A stretch of DNA of 11,236 nucleotides, taken from NCBI GenBank assembly GCA_035529015.1, contig DATKXP010000469.1, positions 1 to 11,236 on the forward strand, read 5' to 3'. The stretch comes from JAUVZF01 sp035529015. Its GTDB lineage: Bacteria; Planctomycetota; Phycisphaerae; FEN-1346. Below the pieces are notes generated by a model. That model made no database searches. It saw nothing but the letters and a program-made list of their open reading frames with translations, and had not been told where the DNA came from. Positions 1 to 6,965 of the stretch are shown here, piece by piece (positions within the stretch are counted from its first letter, which is position 1; each line of letters opens with the position of its first letter). A program made the translations under genes and the position numbers.

Positions 1-93
1 CTAAACTGGGAAGGTTTGGTAGATCCCGGGAGGAGGGTCCGATAATCTCCTGCGTACCAGGACTTCACCGACAAGAGGGTGCCGCCTCATGGC

Positions 94-130
94 AAGAGAA
101 AGGCCGCCCATCGCGGCGATGGACGGCCTT
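94..130 (-). terminator. Intrinsic terminator closing the three-paralog array
   Basis: Arms at 100-114 and 116-130 are complementary at every position except 107/123, and on the minus strand that pair becomes a G·U wobble, so the hairpin is complete only as minus-strand RNA. On that strand it is followed by a T-rich run (TTTCTCTT). It lies about 35 bases after the stop codon of the 165-860 gene, where a terminator for the array is expected. Confidence 0.8.
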
Positions 131-164
131 GTTGACTCGCAGCCCACGGTTGTGGGGCCAGCGG

Positions 165-860
165 CTACCAGCTGCTTCTGCCCGTCTTCGACCAATCGTT
201 TTCGGTGCGGCCCGTCCGACTGTGGTCGTCTCGGTCCCAAGAGCGCTTGTCGTCACTGCCGCCGCCTTTGGTGCCGCTCTTCTTGCCGGATTGGGCCGAC
301 TCTTTGAGCGTCTGAGCGATCTTGGTCAGCCCTTCTTTGGCTTCGGCATTCTCCTTGTCGATGGCAAGGATCCGCTTGTAGTAAGCGACGGCCATGCGGA
401 CGTCGCCCTTGGCGTGGGCGGTGGTGGCAAGGTCCAGAAAGAGATCAATGGCCTTCTTGCGGTTGGGTTCCTCATACTGCTGCTGGATGGCCGCCTTCTG
501 GCTCTCATCCTTGACCATGCCCATGCCCTTCTTGGCGGCCGTTGCAGCGCCCAGATAACTCTCGGCGGCGCGGGTTTTGCACGTCAGCAGGAGGCGTTCG
601 TTGCGTTTTTCGGCGGCCTTTTCCTCCTCCTTATCGTGCGTCGCCATCATCTTCTGCGCGGCATCGAGTTTGGCCTCAATGGGCTTGATGATGCGGTTGT
701 ACTGGGCGGCCGGCAACTCGGCCTTCAGATCGGTGGCTGCTGCCCCGGCGGCGTCTTTGCCGGCGTCGCCGGGCTTCCACGGAACGCCTTGAGCCTCAGC
801 GCCAACCGCGCCCGCGAGAAGCAGTGTGCTCACAAGGGTAACGGACAGGGCGAATCTCAT
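165..860 (-). CDS. Exported TPR-like protein, tandem paralog 3 of 3
   Basis: 231 residues, function unknown. I chose the ATG at 860 because AGGAG lies just upstream of it and because it begins directly with a signal peptide (MRFALSV, hydrophobic to about residue 20, likely cleavage after AEA at 21-23); an in-frame ATG eight codons earlier lacks this. The mature protein starts with a VPWK segment (26-29), then a conserved block with LKAELPAAQYNRIIKPIEAK (45-64), a Lys/Glu-rich helical region, and a TPR-like helix pair around 135-185 (KAIDLFL, GDVRMAVAYYKRILAID). The tail is low complexity, Gly/Ser/Asp rich, and carries the Trp/TGR motif twice (SW at 207-208 with TGR at 216-218, then DWSKTGR at 222-228), ending in Trp. 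It is the last gene of an array with 984-1697 and 1810-2415 and is closest to 984-1697. A periplasmic or surface role in protein contacts is inference from the TPR and export signal. Confidence 0.85.
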   Translation of the reverse strand: MRFALSVTLVSTLLLAGAVGAEAQGVPWKPGDAGKDAAGAAATDLKAELPAAQYNRIIKPIEAKLDAAQKMMATHDKEEEKAAEKRNERLLLTCKTRAAESYLGAATAAKKGMGMVKDESQKAAIQQQYEEPNRKKAIDLFLDLATTAHAKGDVRMAVAYYKRILAIDKENAEAKEGLTKIAQTLKESAQSGKKSGTKGGGSDDKRSWDRDDHSRTGRTENDWSKTGRSSW

Positions 861-953
861 AACGCTCTCCTTTTGGCACCGCACGGAAGCGGCGCGAACG
901 ACCTGTTCACCTTACTGCTTTATTGTACGACCGAATGCGGGCCGCGTGAACAG

Positions 954-983
954 AAAAAGCGCCGGCCCGGGTACCGGAGGGCC
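954..983 (-). terminator. Possible weak terminator between paralogs 2 and 3
   Basis: Directly after the stop codon of the 984-1697 gene the minus strand reads GGCCC, a short GC-rich stretch, GGGCC, GGCGC and then five T residues (A run at 954-958 on the plus strand). The stem is short and interrupted, so this may only reduce read-through into 165-860. The 123-base gap between the two genes also leaves room for a separate promoter, which I could not identify. Confidence 0.35.
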
Positions 984-1697
984 TTACCAGACGCCTCCGG
1001 TGTAATTCCGCCAGTTACCGTAGTCGCTGTAGTCGCCGCGCCCGGTGCTTTTCCAGTCGTCGTTATCCCAGGAATGTTCCTTCCCGTCGCTGCCCCCGCC
1101 CTTGTTGCCGCTCCTCTTGGCGTCTTTCGAGGCCTGCCTGTACTGCTCGGCGAGTTTCGTGAGGGCCTCTTTGGCATCGGCGTTCTCGGGATCGATCGAC
1201 AGGATTTTCTTGTAGTAGTACACCGCCGCGCGCAGGTTGCCGCCCGTGTGGGCGTCCAGGGCGAGTCCGAGGTAGATGTCGATGGCCTTCTGCTTGTTGG
1301 GCTCCTCGTACTGTTCCTTCAGGGCGGCCTTAAGGCTGTCCTTGCCAACCAGACGCGCGGCCTTCTTGGCCGAGTACGACGCCGCAAGGTAGCATTCAGC
1401 CGACCGTTCCTTGCACTTGACGAGGACGCCCTGGCGACGCTTTTCCTCGGGCTTCTGCATCTCCGCCTCGCAGGGCTCCATGGCCTTGGTGGCCATGTCG
1501 ATTCGCGTCTCGATGGGTTTGACGACGCGGGCGTACTGAGCGGGAGAGAGTTCGGCTTTCAGGTCGCCGGGGGCGACGGACTCCTGAGACTTGGCGGTTC
1601 CGTTGAACGCCTTCCATGGGACGTCTTGGCCCAGGCAGGCCGCCACAGACCCCAGGATAAACACAGCCGTGCAGGCACCAAGTATGGAACGGTTCAT
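984..1697 (-). CDS. Exported TPR-like protein, tandem paralog 2 of 3 (possible lipoprotein)
   Basis: 237 residues, function unknown. The ATG at 1697 follows AAAGGAG with an 8-base spacer; the reading frame is open far upstream, but that part overlaps the 1810-2415 gene in another frame. The signal segment ends VAAC at 18-21, which fits a lipobox, so Cys21 may be lipidated, unlike in its two paralogs. Then come VPWK (26-29), the conserved block LKAELSPAQYARVVKPIE (46-63), a charged helical region, the EEPNKQKAID segment (131-140) and a TPR-like pair (about 137-187, with YYKKILSIDPEN). The tail is KGGGSD, then SWDNDDWKSTGR (209-220) and an aromatic Tyr/Trp-rich end finishing GGVW. It shares VPWK, the KGGGSD tail and internal Cys positions with 165-860, so these two look like the most recent duplication. 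Confidence 0.85.
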   Translation of the reverse strand: MNRSILGACTAVFILGSVAACLGQDVPWKAFNGTAKSQESVAPGDLKAELSPAQYARVVKPIETRIDMATKAMEPCEAEMQKPEEKRRQGVLVKCKERSAECYLAASYSAKKAARLVGKDSLKAALKEQYEEPNKQKAIDIYLGLALDAHTGGNLRAAVYYYKKILSIDPENADAKEALTKLAEQYRQASKDAKRSGNKGGGSDGKEHSWDNDDWKSTGRGDYSDYGNWRNYTGGVW

Positions 1698-1809
1698 GGC
1701 ACAGGCTCCTTTCCCGTTCTCAGCGGCAATACTTCCCCGCCTCGCGGCGCCACCAATCAATGAAACCCGGCAAACGCGTCCGCCTACCGGCAGAACGCCG
1801 TGCGTGATA

Positions 1810-2415
1810 CTAACGGCCGGTCCTCTTCCAACTGGGCGTATCCTTGTCGTCTTTCTTCTTGTCGCGTTCCTTGGGTCCCTTCTCCTGGGTCTTCTGCATG
1901 GTGCGAGCGATTTTTTCGAGCGCGGCCGTGGCAACCGGGTTGTTGGGGTCCATGGCCAGGACGCGTTTGTAGTAGCCGACCGCGGTGCGGACATCGCCCT
2001 TGTTTTGGGCTTCCGAAGCGAAGCCGAGCGGGATCTCGGTGGCCTTGCTGAGGTTGGGGTCTTCGTAGGTTGCCTTGATCTCGGCCTTGTGCTCCTCCTT
2101 CTTGACCATCTTGATGGCCTTCCGGGCGGCCAAGGCCACCTGGTAGTAGGCCGCAGAGGCCTTCTCCTTGTACGAAATGAGCATTGCGGCACGGCGTTTC
2201 TCTGCCGGCTTCTCCATCTCCTTCTCGTACAACTCCATGGCCTTCTCGGCCAGGGCCACCTTGGCCTCAATGGGGTTGACGACGCGGCTGTACTGGGCGG
2301 GGGGAAGATCGCCCTTGAGCGTCCCGGCCGGGCCGGCCTCCTCACCCTGGAGAACTGACGCCGTTGTCACAAGAGCCAGAGCCGCTACGTATGCAACGAA
2401 CCTGGTCTGTCGCAT
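1810..2415 (-). CDS. Exported TPR-like protein, tandem paralog 1 of 3
   Basis: 201 residues, function unknown. The ATG at 2415 is preceded by AAGGAGG. A signal peptide covers about residues 1-24 (hydrophobic AYVAALALVTTASVL). It lacks the VPWK segment of the other two, and goes straight to LKGDLPPAQYSRVVNPIEAK (33-52), then a Lys/Glu-rich region likely to be helical (53-115), the YEDPNLSKA segment (117-125) and a TPR-like pair with GDVRTAVGYYKRVLAMDPNN (140-159). The tail is shorter and Lys/Asp rich and ends with one copy of the motif, SWKRTGR. It is first in the array, 126 bases downstream of the phosphohexomutase gene, with its own candidate promoter and a structured leader. It is the most divergent of the three. 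Confidence 0.85.
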   Translation of the reverse strand: MRQTRFVAYVAALALVTTASVLQGEEAGPAGTLKGDLPPAQYSRVVNPIEAKVALAEKAMELYEKEMEKPAEKRRAAMLISYKEKASAAYYQVALAARKAIKMVKKEEHKAEIKATYEDPNLSKATEIPLGFASEAQNKGDVRTAVGYYKRVLAMDPNNPVATAALEKIARTMQKTQEKGPKERDKKKDDKDTPSWKRTGR

Positions 2416-2481
2416 GGACAGCCTCCTTCAAGACGTGCCCGCAACGATGCACCCTGACCGGGTACACTTTCGGCACCGCCT

Positions 2482-2506
2482 ATTATACCCTGTAAAACGC
2501 CGTCAA
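2482..2506 (-). promoter_or_regulatory. Candidate promoter of the three-paralog array, with leader hairpin
   Basis: On the minus strand a perfect TATAAT (2482-2487) lies about 70 bases before the ATG at 2415. TTGACG at 2501-2506 looks like a -35 box but the spacing is only 13 bases, so the real -35 element may be weak or different. The predicted leader contains a 7-bp hairpin (TGTACCC, loop GGTCA, GGGTGCA; 2448-2466, one G·U pair) between promoter and ribosome site. The local A/T-rich patch in GC-rich DNA supports a promoter. Confidence 0.5.
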
Positions 2507-2521
2507 GCCAGAAATATTGCA

Positions 2522-2537
2522 TGCCTCCTGGGAGGCA
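2522..2537 (-). terminator. Candidate terminator after the phosphohexomutase gene
   Basis: A perfect inverted repeat TGCCTCC / GGAGGCA begins five bases after the stop codon of 2542-3879. On the minus strand it is followed by TGCAATATTT, only a weak T run. It would separate the mutase transcript from the promoter at 2482-2506, perhaps incompletely. Confidence 0.45.
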
Positions 2538-2541
2538 CAGG

Positions 2542-3879
2542 TCAGCAGGTCGCTGCCAGAGCCTTGATCTCGCCGACCCAGCCGCGGGCCGTGGACGCGT
2601 CGCGGGCCTCGGCCATAATCCGCAGAATCGGTTCGGTGTTCGACGCCCTGACGTGTAGCCATCCCTCGTCCCAGACCACGTGGAGACCGTCGCGTTCGTC
2701 GAGGCGCGCGCCGCAGAATCGGCGACGCGCCGCCGCCAGAACGGTCTCGGGGTCTGTGTCGCCCAGGGGCACCTTGTCCTTCACCATAGTGTAGACGGGC
2801 AAGTCGGCGCAGAGTTCACTGAGTTTGCGGTTTTGCGCGGCCATCATTTCCAGGACAAGTCCCGCTCCGACCAGGCTGTCGCGGACGGGCACCACCCTCG
2901 GGTCAATGACACCTCCGTTCCCCTCGCCGCCGATGACGCATCCGTGCGCGAGGATCGCCTCGGCCACGTTCAACTCGCCGACGGGCGTGCGATGCAGCGT
3001 CACGCCCGCCTCCCCGGCCACATGGTCCATCATGCGGGAAGTCGAAAGATTGGCGGCTACGGGGCCGCGTTGCTGCGTCAGGCGGTGGCGCGTGGCCAGG
3101 GCCAGCGTATACTCCTCGCCGACGGCCCGGCCCGTCTCATCGACCAGGGCCAGTCGGTCGGCATCGGGGTCGAGGGCCAGGCCGAGGCTCGCCTTGGCGT
3201 CGGCAACCGCGCTGCCGAGAGCGATGAGGTTTTCCGGAAGGGGCTCGGCACCCCGGCCGAACTCACCGGTCGGATCGCCGTGGATCACGGTGACGCTGCA
3301 TCCGAGCCGCTCCAGCAGCATCGTCATCTCGCGCCCGCCGGCGCCGTTGACGGGGTCGAGGGCGACGCGAAAGGCGCGGGTCCGGATCGTCTCGACGTCC
3401 AGGATACCAAGGACGCGCTCGACGTGGATCCGGGCGCCGTCGTCGGTTGCTTCGGAGAGACCCGGCGCATCGCTCGTCGCGAACTCGTTCCGGCCCCAGA
3501 GACCGACGACGTCCGCGGCATGCGCACGGTCCAGGGCCATGCCCTCGGCCGAGAGCAGTTTGATGCCGTTGTACGCCGGCGGGTTGTGGCTGGCGGTGAT
3601 GACCACGCCTCCGGAGGCTTGGCGCCGGCGCACCATGAGACTGATGCCCGGGGTGGACAGGATGCCTACGTCGAGGACCGTGCAGCCGGTGGCCAGGAGG
3701 CCCGCGCGGACGGCGTCGGCCAGCATCGGTCCCGTTGGGCGGGAATCGCGGCCCAGAACGACGGTGCCTCCGCCAAGGTGCGTGCCGAAGGCCAGGCCGA
3801 AACGCTCGGCCTCCTGGGGGCCGAGGCCGTCGCCAACGATCCCCCGGATGCCCGAGATGCTTACAATCAGTTGGGCCAT
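2542..3879 (-). CDS. glmM: Alpha-D-phosphohexomutase, probably phosphoglucosamine mutase
   Basis: 445 residues, a normal length for the family. It shifts a phosphate between C6 and C1 of a hexose; as GlmM it would turn glucosamine-6-phosphate into glucosamine-1-phosphate, feeding UDP-GlcNAc for cell wall synthesis. All four active-site motifs are present: the phosphoserine loop TASHNPPAYNGIK (Ser97), the metal site DPDADR (237-242), the sugar loop GEGNGG (318-323) and the phosphate-binding RASNTEP (411-417). The N-terminal SGIRG and the SNTEP form are also found in phosphoglucomutase/phosphomannomutase relatives, so the substrate is not fixed by sequence alone. AAGGAG lies a long 14 bases before the ATG, yet no other start is available. 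It is 149 bases downstream of dnaA on the same strand. That gap has a CTTTTTCC run on the minus strand but no clear stem before it. Confidence 0.88.
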   Translation of the reverse strand: MAQLIVSISGIRGIVGDGLGPQEAERFGLAFGTHLGGGTVVLGRDSRPTGPMLADAVRAGLLATGCTVLDVGILSTPGISLMVRRRQASGGVVITASHNPPAYNGIKLLSAEGMALDRAHAADVVGLWGRNEFATSDAPGLSEATDDGARIHVERVLGILDVETIRTRAFRVALDPVNGAGGREMTMLLERLGCSVTVIHGDPTGEFGRGAEPLPENLIALGSAVADAKASLGLALDPDADRLALVDETGRAVGEEYTLALATRHRLTQQRGPVAANLSTSRMMDHVAGEAGVTLHRTPVGELNVAEAILAHGCVIGGEGNGGVIDPRVVPVRDSLVGAGLVLEMMAAQNRKLSELCADLPVYTMVKDKVPLGDTDPETVLAAARRRFCGARLDERDGLHVVWDEGWLHVRASNTEPILRIMAEARDASTARGWVGEIKALAATC

Positions 3880-4028
3880 GGCGGTGTGATGATCTCCTTC
3901 GAAGAGCGACGTGCACGTTTCCCGCGCGAGGCCGTCCGCTCCGAACGTGCCGGGAAGGGCGCACGCGCATTATCGGCGCGCGCCAACTGCCGGCAAGGAA
4001 AAAGGATCGGACCGAAGGGCAGGGACCG

Positions 4029-5438
4029 TCAGGAGCGGATGCGTTCCTTCAGGTGCGCGAGCAGCGCTTCGGCCGACATGGTGCGGCGCGACGTGCCGTC
4101 GGCCCAGGCGACCTCGGTGCCGTTCTTGACGAGTTCCTGCCACTTGCGGCAGGCCGCGAGCACCGTCGTGTGGTTCTTGTTGCCCATGGCGCGGGCGACG
4201 TCGGCGTAACTGAGGTCCGTCAGTTGCCGCGCCAGGACCATGCAGACCTGACGTGCGATCGAAATCTGGTGCAGTTTGCGGGAACTGTGGATGTCCGACG
4301 CCGTGACGCCGAAGAACGACGTGACGGCCTGCTCGATCTCCGGCAGGCTGGTACGCGTGGGCGTCGTGGCGACGAAGTCCAACAGGGCCTGCCGGGTCAA
4401 CTCTTGGGTGACCGGTGCTCTCAGCAGCGCCGCGTAGGCGATGATCCGGTTCAGGGCGCCTTCGAGTTCGCGGACGCTCCCCTGAACGCGGTCGGCGACC
4501 AGGGCCAGGATGTCCGGGGCCAGCGGGTGGCCCATTTGGATGGCCTTGGTTTCGAGGATCCGGCGGCGCGTGTCGGCATCGGGCCGCGAGATCCGGACCA
4601 CGAGGCCCGCCACCCACCGGCTGATCAGGCGGCTCTGGATGGCCTCGATCTCGCGCGGATGGCTGTCAGATGCCAGAACGATGAGCCGGCCGTCGCCGTC
4701 GAACTCATCGAACGTATGCAGAAACTCCTCCTGCGTTGCCGGCTTGCCGGCAAGGAAGTGGATGTCGTCGATGGCGAGGATGTCGAGGTTGCGGTACCGA
4801 TGACGGAACGCGTCGAGTTTGCCGGTGCGCATGCACGCCAGGTACTGGTTGGTGAACCGTTCGGCCGGCAGACAGGCGGTCCGCAGCCCCGGGTGCGTCT
4901 GCACGGCATGAAGGATGCCTTGCAGCAGGTGAGTCTTGCCCAGGCCGCACCCTCCGTGGATGAACAGGGGATGAAAGTCCCTGCCTGGGGTGGCGGCCGC
5001 CGATTTCGCAGCCGCATACGCCATCCGGTTGCACGGCCCCACGACGAAACTGTCGAGCGTGAAAAGCGGGCGATACGTGCTCGGGCTACGCTCGCCGCGG
5101 GACGGCGCCGCGCGCGCCGTCGGCTCAAAGCGCTCCATGACCTCGGCCTCGCCGGCCAGGTTCTCGGCCCGCCGCCTCTGGAACAGGTCGGGCTGCACGC
5201 GGTACGTGACGGGCAGCGTCTGTCCGAACGTGCCGGCCATGACAGTGGCCAGTTGGTCGGCGAAGTGGGTCCTGAGATGATCGCTGATGAAGAGGTTCGC
5301 GACACCGACCGTTAACCCGCCGTCGGCGACGCGGAAGTCCGTGGCCCCTTCAAACCACACGCGCCAGCGTTCCGGACCGACGGCGTCGCGAAGGTTCGTA
5401 ACGAGCGATTCGATCTGCGTTTCGTGAAGCGGTGTCAC
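4029..5438 (-). CDS. dnaA: Chromosomal replication initiator protein DnaA
   Basis: 469 residues from the GTG at 5438, which I prefer because AAGGGG lies 8 bases upstream; a GTG at 5480 would add 14 residues. DnaA is an AAA+ ATPase that binds origin boxes, opens the duplex and recruits helicase. Domain I (about 5-82) has the usual Trp-containing pattern; a short linker runs to about 120; the AAA+ core has FVVGPCNR (131-138), Walker A GGCGLGKTH (162-170), Walker B LAIDDIHFL (221-229), sensor 1 near LASDS (255-259) and sensor 2 SVRELEGALNR (321-331). The DNA-binding domain (about 360-469) has VCMVLARQLTDLSYADVARA and then MGNKNHTTVLAACRK. Asn422 stands where Escherichia coli DnaA has Asp433, one of its base-contacting residues. 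The C-terminus is roughly ten residues longer than in E. coli. Identity as a DnaA-family initiator is secure; a second, specialised copy cannot be excluded from one window. Confidence 0.93.
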   Translation of the reverse strand: MTPLHETQIESLVTNLRDAVGPERWRVWFEGATDFRVADGGLTVGVANLFISDHLRTHFADQLATVMAGTFGQTLPVTYRVQPDLFQRRRAENLAGEAEVMERFEPTARAAPSRGERSPSTYRPLFTLDSFVVGPCNRMAYAAAKSAAATPGRDFHPLFIHGGCGLGKTHLLQGILHAVQTHPGLRTACLPAERFTNQYLACMRTGKLDAFRHRYRNLDILAIDDIHFLAGKPATQEEFLHTFDEFDGDGRLIVLASDSHPREIEAIQSRLISRWVAGLVVRISRPDADTRRRILETKAIQMGHPLAPDILALVADRVQGSVRELEGALNRIIAYAALLRAPVTQELTRQALLDFVATTPTRTSLPEIEQAVTSFFGVTASDIHSSRKLHQISIARQVCMVLARQLTDLSYADVARAMGNKNHTTVLAACRKWQELVKNGTEVAWADGTSRRTMSAEALLAHLKERIRS

Positions 5439-5521
5439 GAGACGCACCCCTTGGCAGACGGATGTGCTTAGATTCCCCACGACGAAAGCGTACCCGCCGG
5501 GCTACAGCCGTGCGGATGAAC

Positions 5522-5542
5522 CGGCCGAGTCGCCGTCGGCCG
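5522..5542 (-). other. Hairpin in the dnaA leader
   Basis: CGGCCGA (5522-5528) and TCGGCCG (5536-5542) form a perfect 7-bp stem with a 7-base loop, about 85 bases before the preferred dnaA start. No T run follows, so it is not a standard terminator. It could be an operator-like palindrome or an RNA structure in the leader. Confidence 0.4.
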
Positions 5543-5597
5543 ACACGACCATCGTAACGACCCGGCTGGCGGGAAGAAGGGCAATTCTCTTCTTCAG

Positions 5598-5624
5598 GCC
5601 GCGCTCACGCGGCGTGAAAACGCC
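5598..5624. other. Two overlapping hairpins upstream of dnaA
   Basis: GCCGCG-CTCA-CGCGGC (5598-5613) and GGCGT-GAAA-ACGCC (5611-5624) are both perfect stems with four-base loops and share three bases. The second has a GNRA-type loop if read as plus-strand RNA. They sit in the 5481-5789 stretch, which otherwise holds no gene I can support: reading frames there lack the third-position G/C bias of the neighbours. I could not find a convincing dnaA promoter in it. Confidence 0.4.
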
Positions 5625-5676
5625 GAAGCAATCCCGTGACAGGCAGTTACGTGCAGTGGAAGACCTGAGAAAAGTT

Positions 5677-5717
5677 CTTTCCACAGCGTGCCGGACCGGT
5701 GGAAATCCTGTGGAGAA
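5677..5717. promoter_or_regulatory. Inverted pair of DnaA-box-like sites upstream of dnaA
   Basis: CTTTCCACA (5677-5685) and TGTGGAGAA (5709-5717) face each other. Compared with the consensus box TTATCCACA they have two and one mismatches. Together TTTCCACAG and CTGTGGAGA form an imperfect inverted repeat around a CCGGACCGG centre. The position, about 240-280 bases upstream of dnaA, suits autoregulation or part of an origin. Only two such sites are seen and there is no long A/T-rich unwinding region, so a full origin is not shown here. Confidence 0.4.
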
Positions 5718-5789
5718 ACCCGACGCCCGACGCTACACCGCGCGGCGCTCGAGCCGGTCGCTTTCCGGACGCCAAGGCCGCATCACGTC

Positions 5790-5954
5790 TCATTTCTCGC
5801 ACCGAAGCCAGCGGCCGTGGTATGCGGGGATCTCAATGGGCGCACGCAGCGCGACGGCCTCGCCGCCGACGGCGTCCGTGGCCCCGGCGTAGCGGAGCGC
5901 CCTCGTCGAGAGGGTCACCGCCGTGGCCGCGCCGTCGTTGATGAGGAGGCGAAT
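5790..5954 (-). pseudogene. Orphan 3' tail of a lost gene
   Basis: On the minus strand 54 codons run from just after an in-frame TGA (5955-5957) to a TGA at 5790-5792 with no ATG start. Counting codons, 48 of 54 end in G or C, the same bias as real genes here, and the protein reads naturally (IRLLINDGAATAVTL at the start, RAPIEIPAYHGRWLRCEK at the end, alternating hydrophobic and polar like beta strands). It begins only 26 bases after the stop of 5981-6802 and is in a different frame from that gene. The likeliest reading is the last part of a larger gene whose front was deleted or replaced. The Pro-Ala-Tyr-His-Gly-Arg-Trp ending resembles a C-terminal beta-sandwich, but I do not recognise the family. 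A frameshifted extension of 5981-6802 is less likely, since that gene already ends where its family ends. Confidence 0.6.
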
Positions 5955-5980
5955 TCACAAGTCGCGGTGCGGCCGGTGTG

Positions 5981-6802
5981 TCAGTCTGAGTGTCCGGCCT
6001 GCGGCTTCCACGTCAGGCAGTTCAGGATGATCTGGCAGTAGTTGGGGTTCTCGAAGTCGCTGACGCAGTGACCGGGCTGGAGATAGAACACCCAGCCCTT
6101 GCCGGCCGGTTTGTACCATCCGGAGCGGTCCTGCATGATGACCTTCCCGCCGTCGGTGCAGCGGAAGCCGAACAGGACCGTCTTGGCGTTGCCATCCGTG
6201 AACTGCTGGTTCAGGAAGACTTCCGTCTTCTTGAGGTCGATCGCGGGGAACGTGCCCCGAAGGTCGGGCCGCTCGGGCGACGCATACTCGACCTCCCGGC
6301 CGTACGTCACCTTGTGCGTCGTGATGTAATGGCCGGGCGCCAGGTTCACCAGCGTGTGCGTCGTGTTGCCGATGACCCGCCACGGATGCGTCGGGTGATC
6401 GCGCGGCGGAATGTGGATGCCCGTCAGGCGGAGCCAGTCAGGATTCTGAAGCCGTGCCGACGCGACGCCGTGATGCAGGATGATGAGGCGGCCGCCGCCT
6501 TCTGCGTAAGCGACGAGCGCCTTCTCGCACGGACGGTGCATCCGCCCGTGGATGTACATGAAAATGGCGGCGTACGATGACAGGGCAGGGGGCAAAGCAT
6601 CCTGCTCAACGCACTCTACCTCGTACGTGCCGCGCGCCCGCAGGAAGGCACCCAGGGCCTCCATCGGCTTCCACTCGTCGGCGACGATGAGAAGCCTTCC
6701 TGTCGGCGCCGGTTGCCGCGTGTCGGTGGGGTCCGGGTCGGCCCGGGCGCACGAGAGGCCGGCGGAAGCGGCCAGCAAGATGGCGATAACGGCGTTGTGC
6801 AT
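5981..6802 (-). CDS. ThuA-like domain protein, exported
   Basis: 273 residues. ThuA-like proteins have a glutamine-amidotransferase-like fold and are often found with carbohydrate use in planctomycetes; the true reaction is unknown. The start at 6802 has GGAG 8 bases upstream and opens a signal peptide (MHNAVIAILLAASAGLSCARA, cleavage likely after ARA near 21); an ATG at 6847 has no ribosome site. Family marks include LLIVADEW (37-44), AIFMYIHG (79-86), GGGRLIILHHGVAS (102-115), FNQQ-type core at about 196-201 (FLNQQF), and the closing GKGWVFYLQPGHCVSDFENP (234-253) followed by ILNCLTW. It has no matching partner gene beside it: downstream is an orphan gene tail and then dnaA. The gene ahead, 7041-8183, diverges. 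Confidence 0.82.
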   Translation of the reverse strand: MHNAVIAILLAASAGLSCARADPDPTDTRQPAPTGRLLIVADEWKPMEALGAFLRARGTYEVECVEQDALPPALSSYAAIFMYIHGRMHRPCEKALVAYAEGGGRLIILHHGVASARLQNPDWLRLTGIHIPPRDHPTHPWRVIGNTTHTLVNLAPGHYITTHKVTYGREVEYASPERPDLRGTFPAIDLKKTEVFLNQQFTDGNAKTVLFGFRCTDGGKVIMQDRSGWYKPAGKGWVFYLQPGHCVSDFENPNYCQIILNCLTWKPQAGHSD

Positions 6803-6877
6803 CGAGGCGCTCCGCCGCCTTCTGTTCCAGGAGATCGGCCCTGCCATAACGGGAACGTCGGTGCCGTCGCGCGCTGC

Positions 6878-6906
6878 ATCATGCCATCAACCGCCGGCCC
6901 GTGCAA
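6878..6906 (-). promoter_or_regulatory. Candidate promoter for the ThuA-like gene
   Basis: On the minus strand TTGCAC (6901-6906) and CATGAT (6878-6883) are 17 bases apart, giving a leader of about 70 bases to the ATG at 6802. Only three and four positions match the sigma-70 consensus, so the support is mainly spacing and position. Confidence 0.33.
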
Positions 6907-6936
6907 GCCTGCGCCGCAGAGAAACGGGATTTGCCG

Positions 6937-6965
6937 TTGACACCCCCGCCATCGCACGCTATCTG
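6937..6965 (+). promoter_or_regulatory. Candidate promoter for the inositol phosphate synthase gene
   Basis: A perfect TTGACA (6937-6942) is followed after 17 bases by TATCTG (6960-6965), a partial -10 box. The start site would be near 6972, leaving a leader of about 70 bases before the ATG at 7041. It points away from the proposed promoter at 6878-6906, with about 30 bases between their -35 boxes. Confidence 0.5.

Noticed and set aside
1..99. Possible 3' end of another gene at the left edge
   Set aside because: Frames on both strands here are short and show no coding bias or ribosome site that I can use.
129..1763. Long open frame on the plus strand (544 codons) opposite the paralog array
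   Set aside because: It is a mirror of the minus-strand genes, produced by high GC; it lacks domain-like sequence, while the opposite strand has signals, ribosome sites and paralogy.
3958..3985. GC-rich hairpin in the gap between dnaA and the phosphohexomutase gene
   Set aside because: The arms pair only with a bulge and the repeat is simple alternating GC, so chance in this composition is the better explanation.
2680..5315. Long plus-strand frames opposite the phosphohexomutase and dnaA genes
   Set aside because: Both opposite genes have complete, diagnostic motifs; the plus-strand frames are composition artefacts.
5464..5892. 142-codon plus-strand frame and a 60-codon minus-strand frame (5502-5684) beside dnaA
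   Set aside because: Considered as a small gene such as ribosomal protein L34, often found near dnaA. Neither resembles it and neither has the local third-position bias or a ribosome site.
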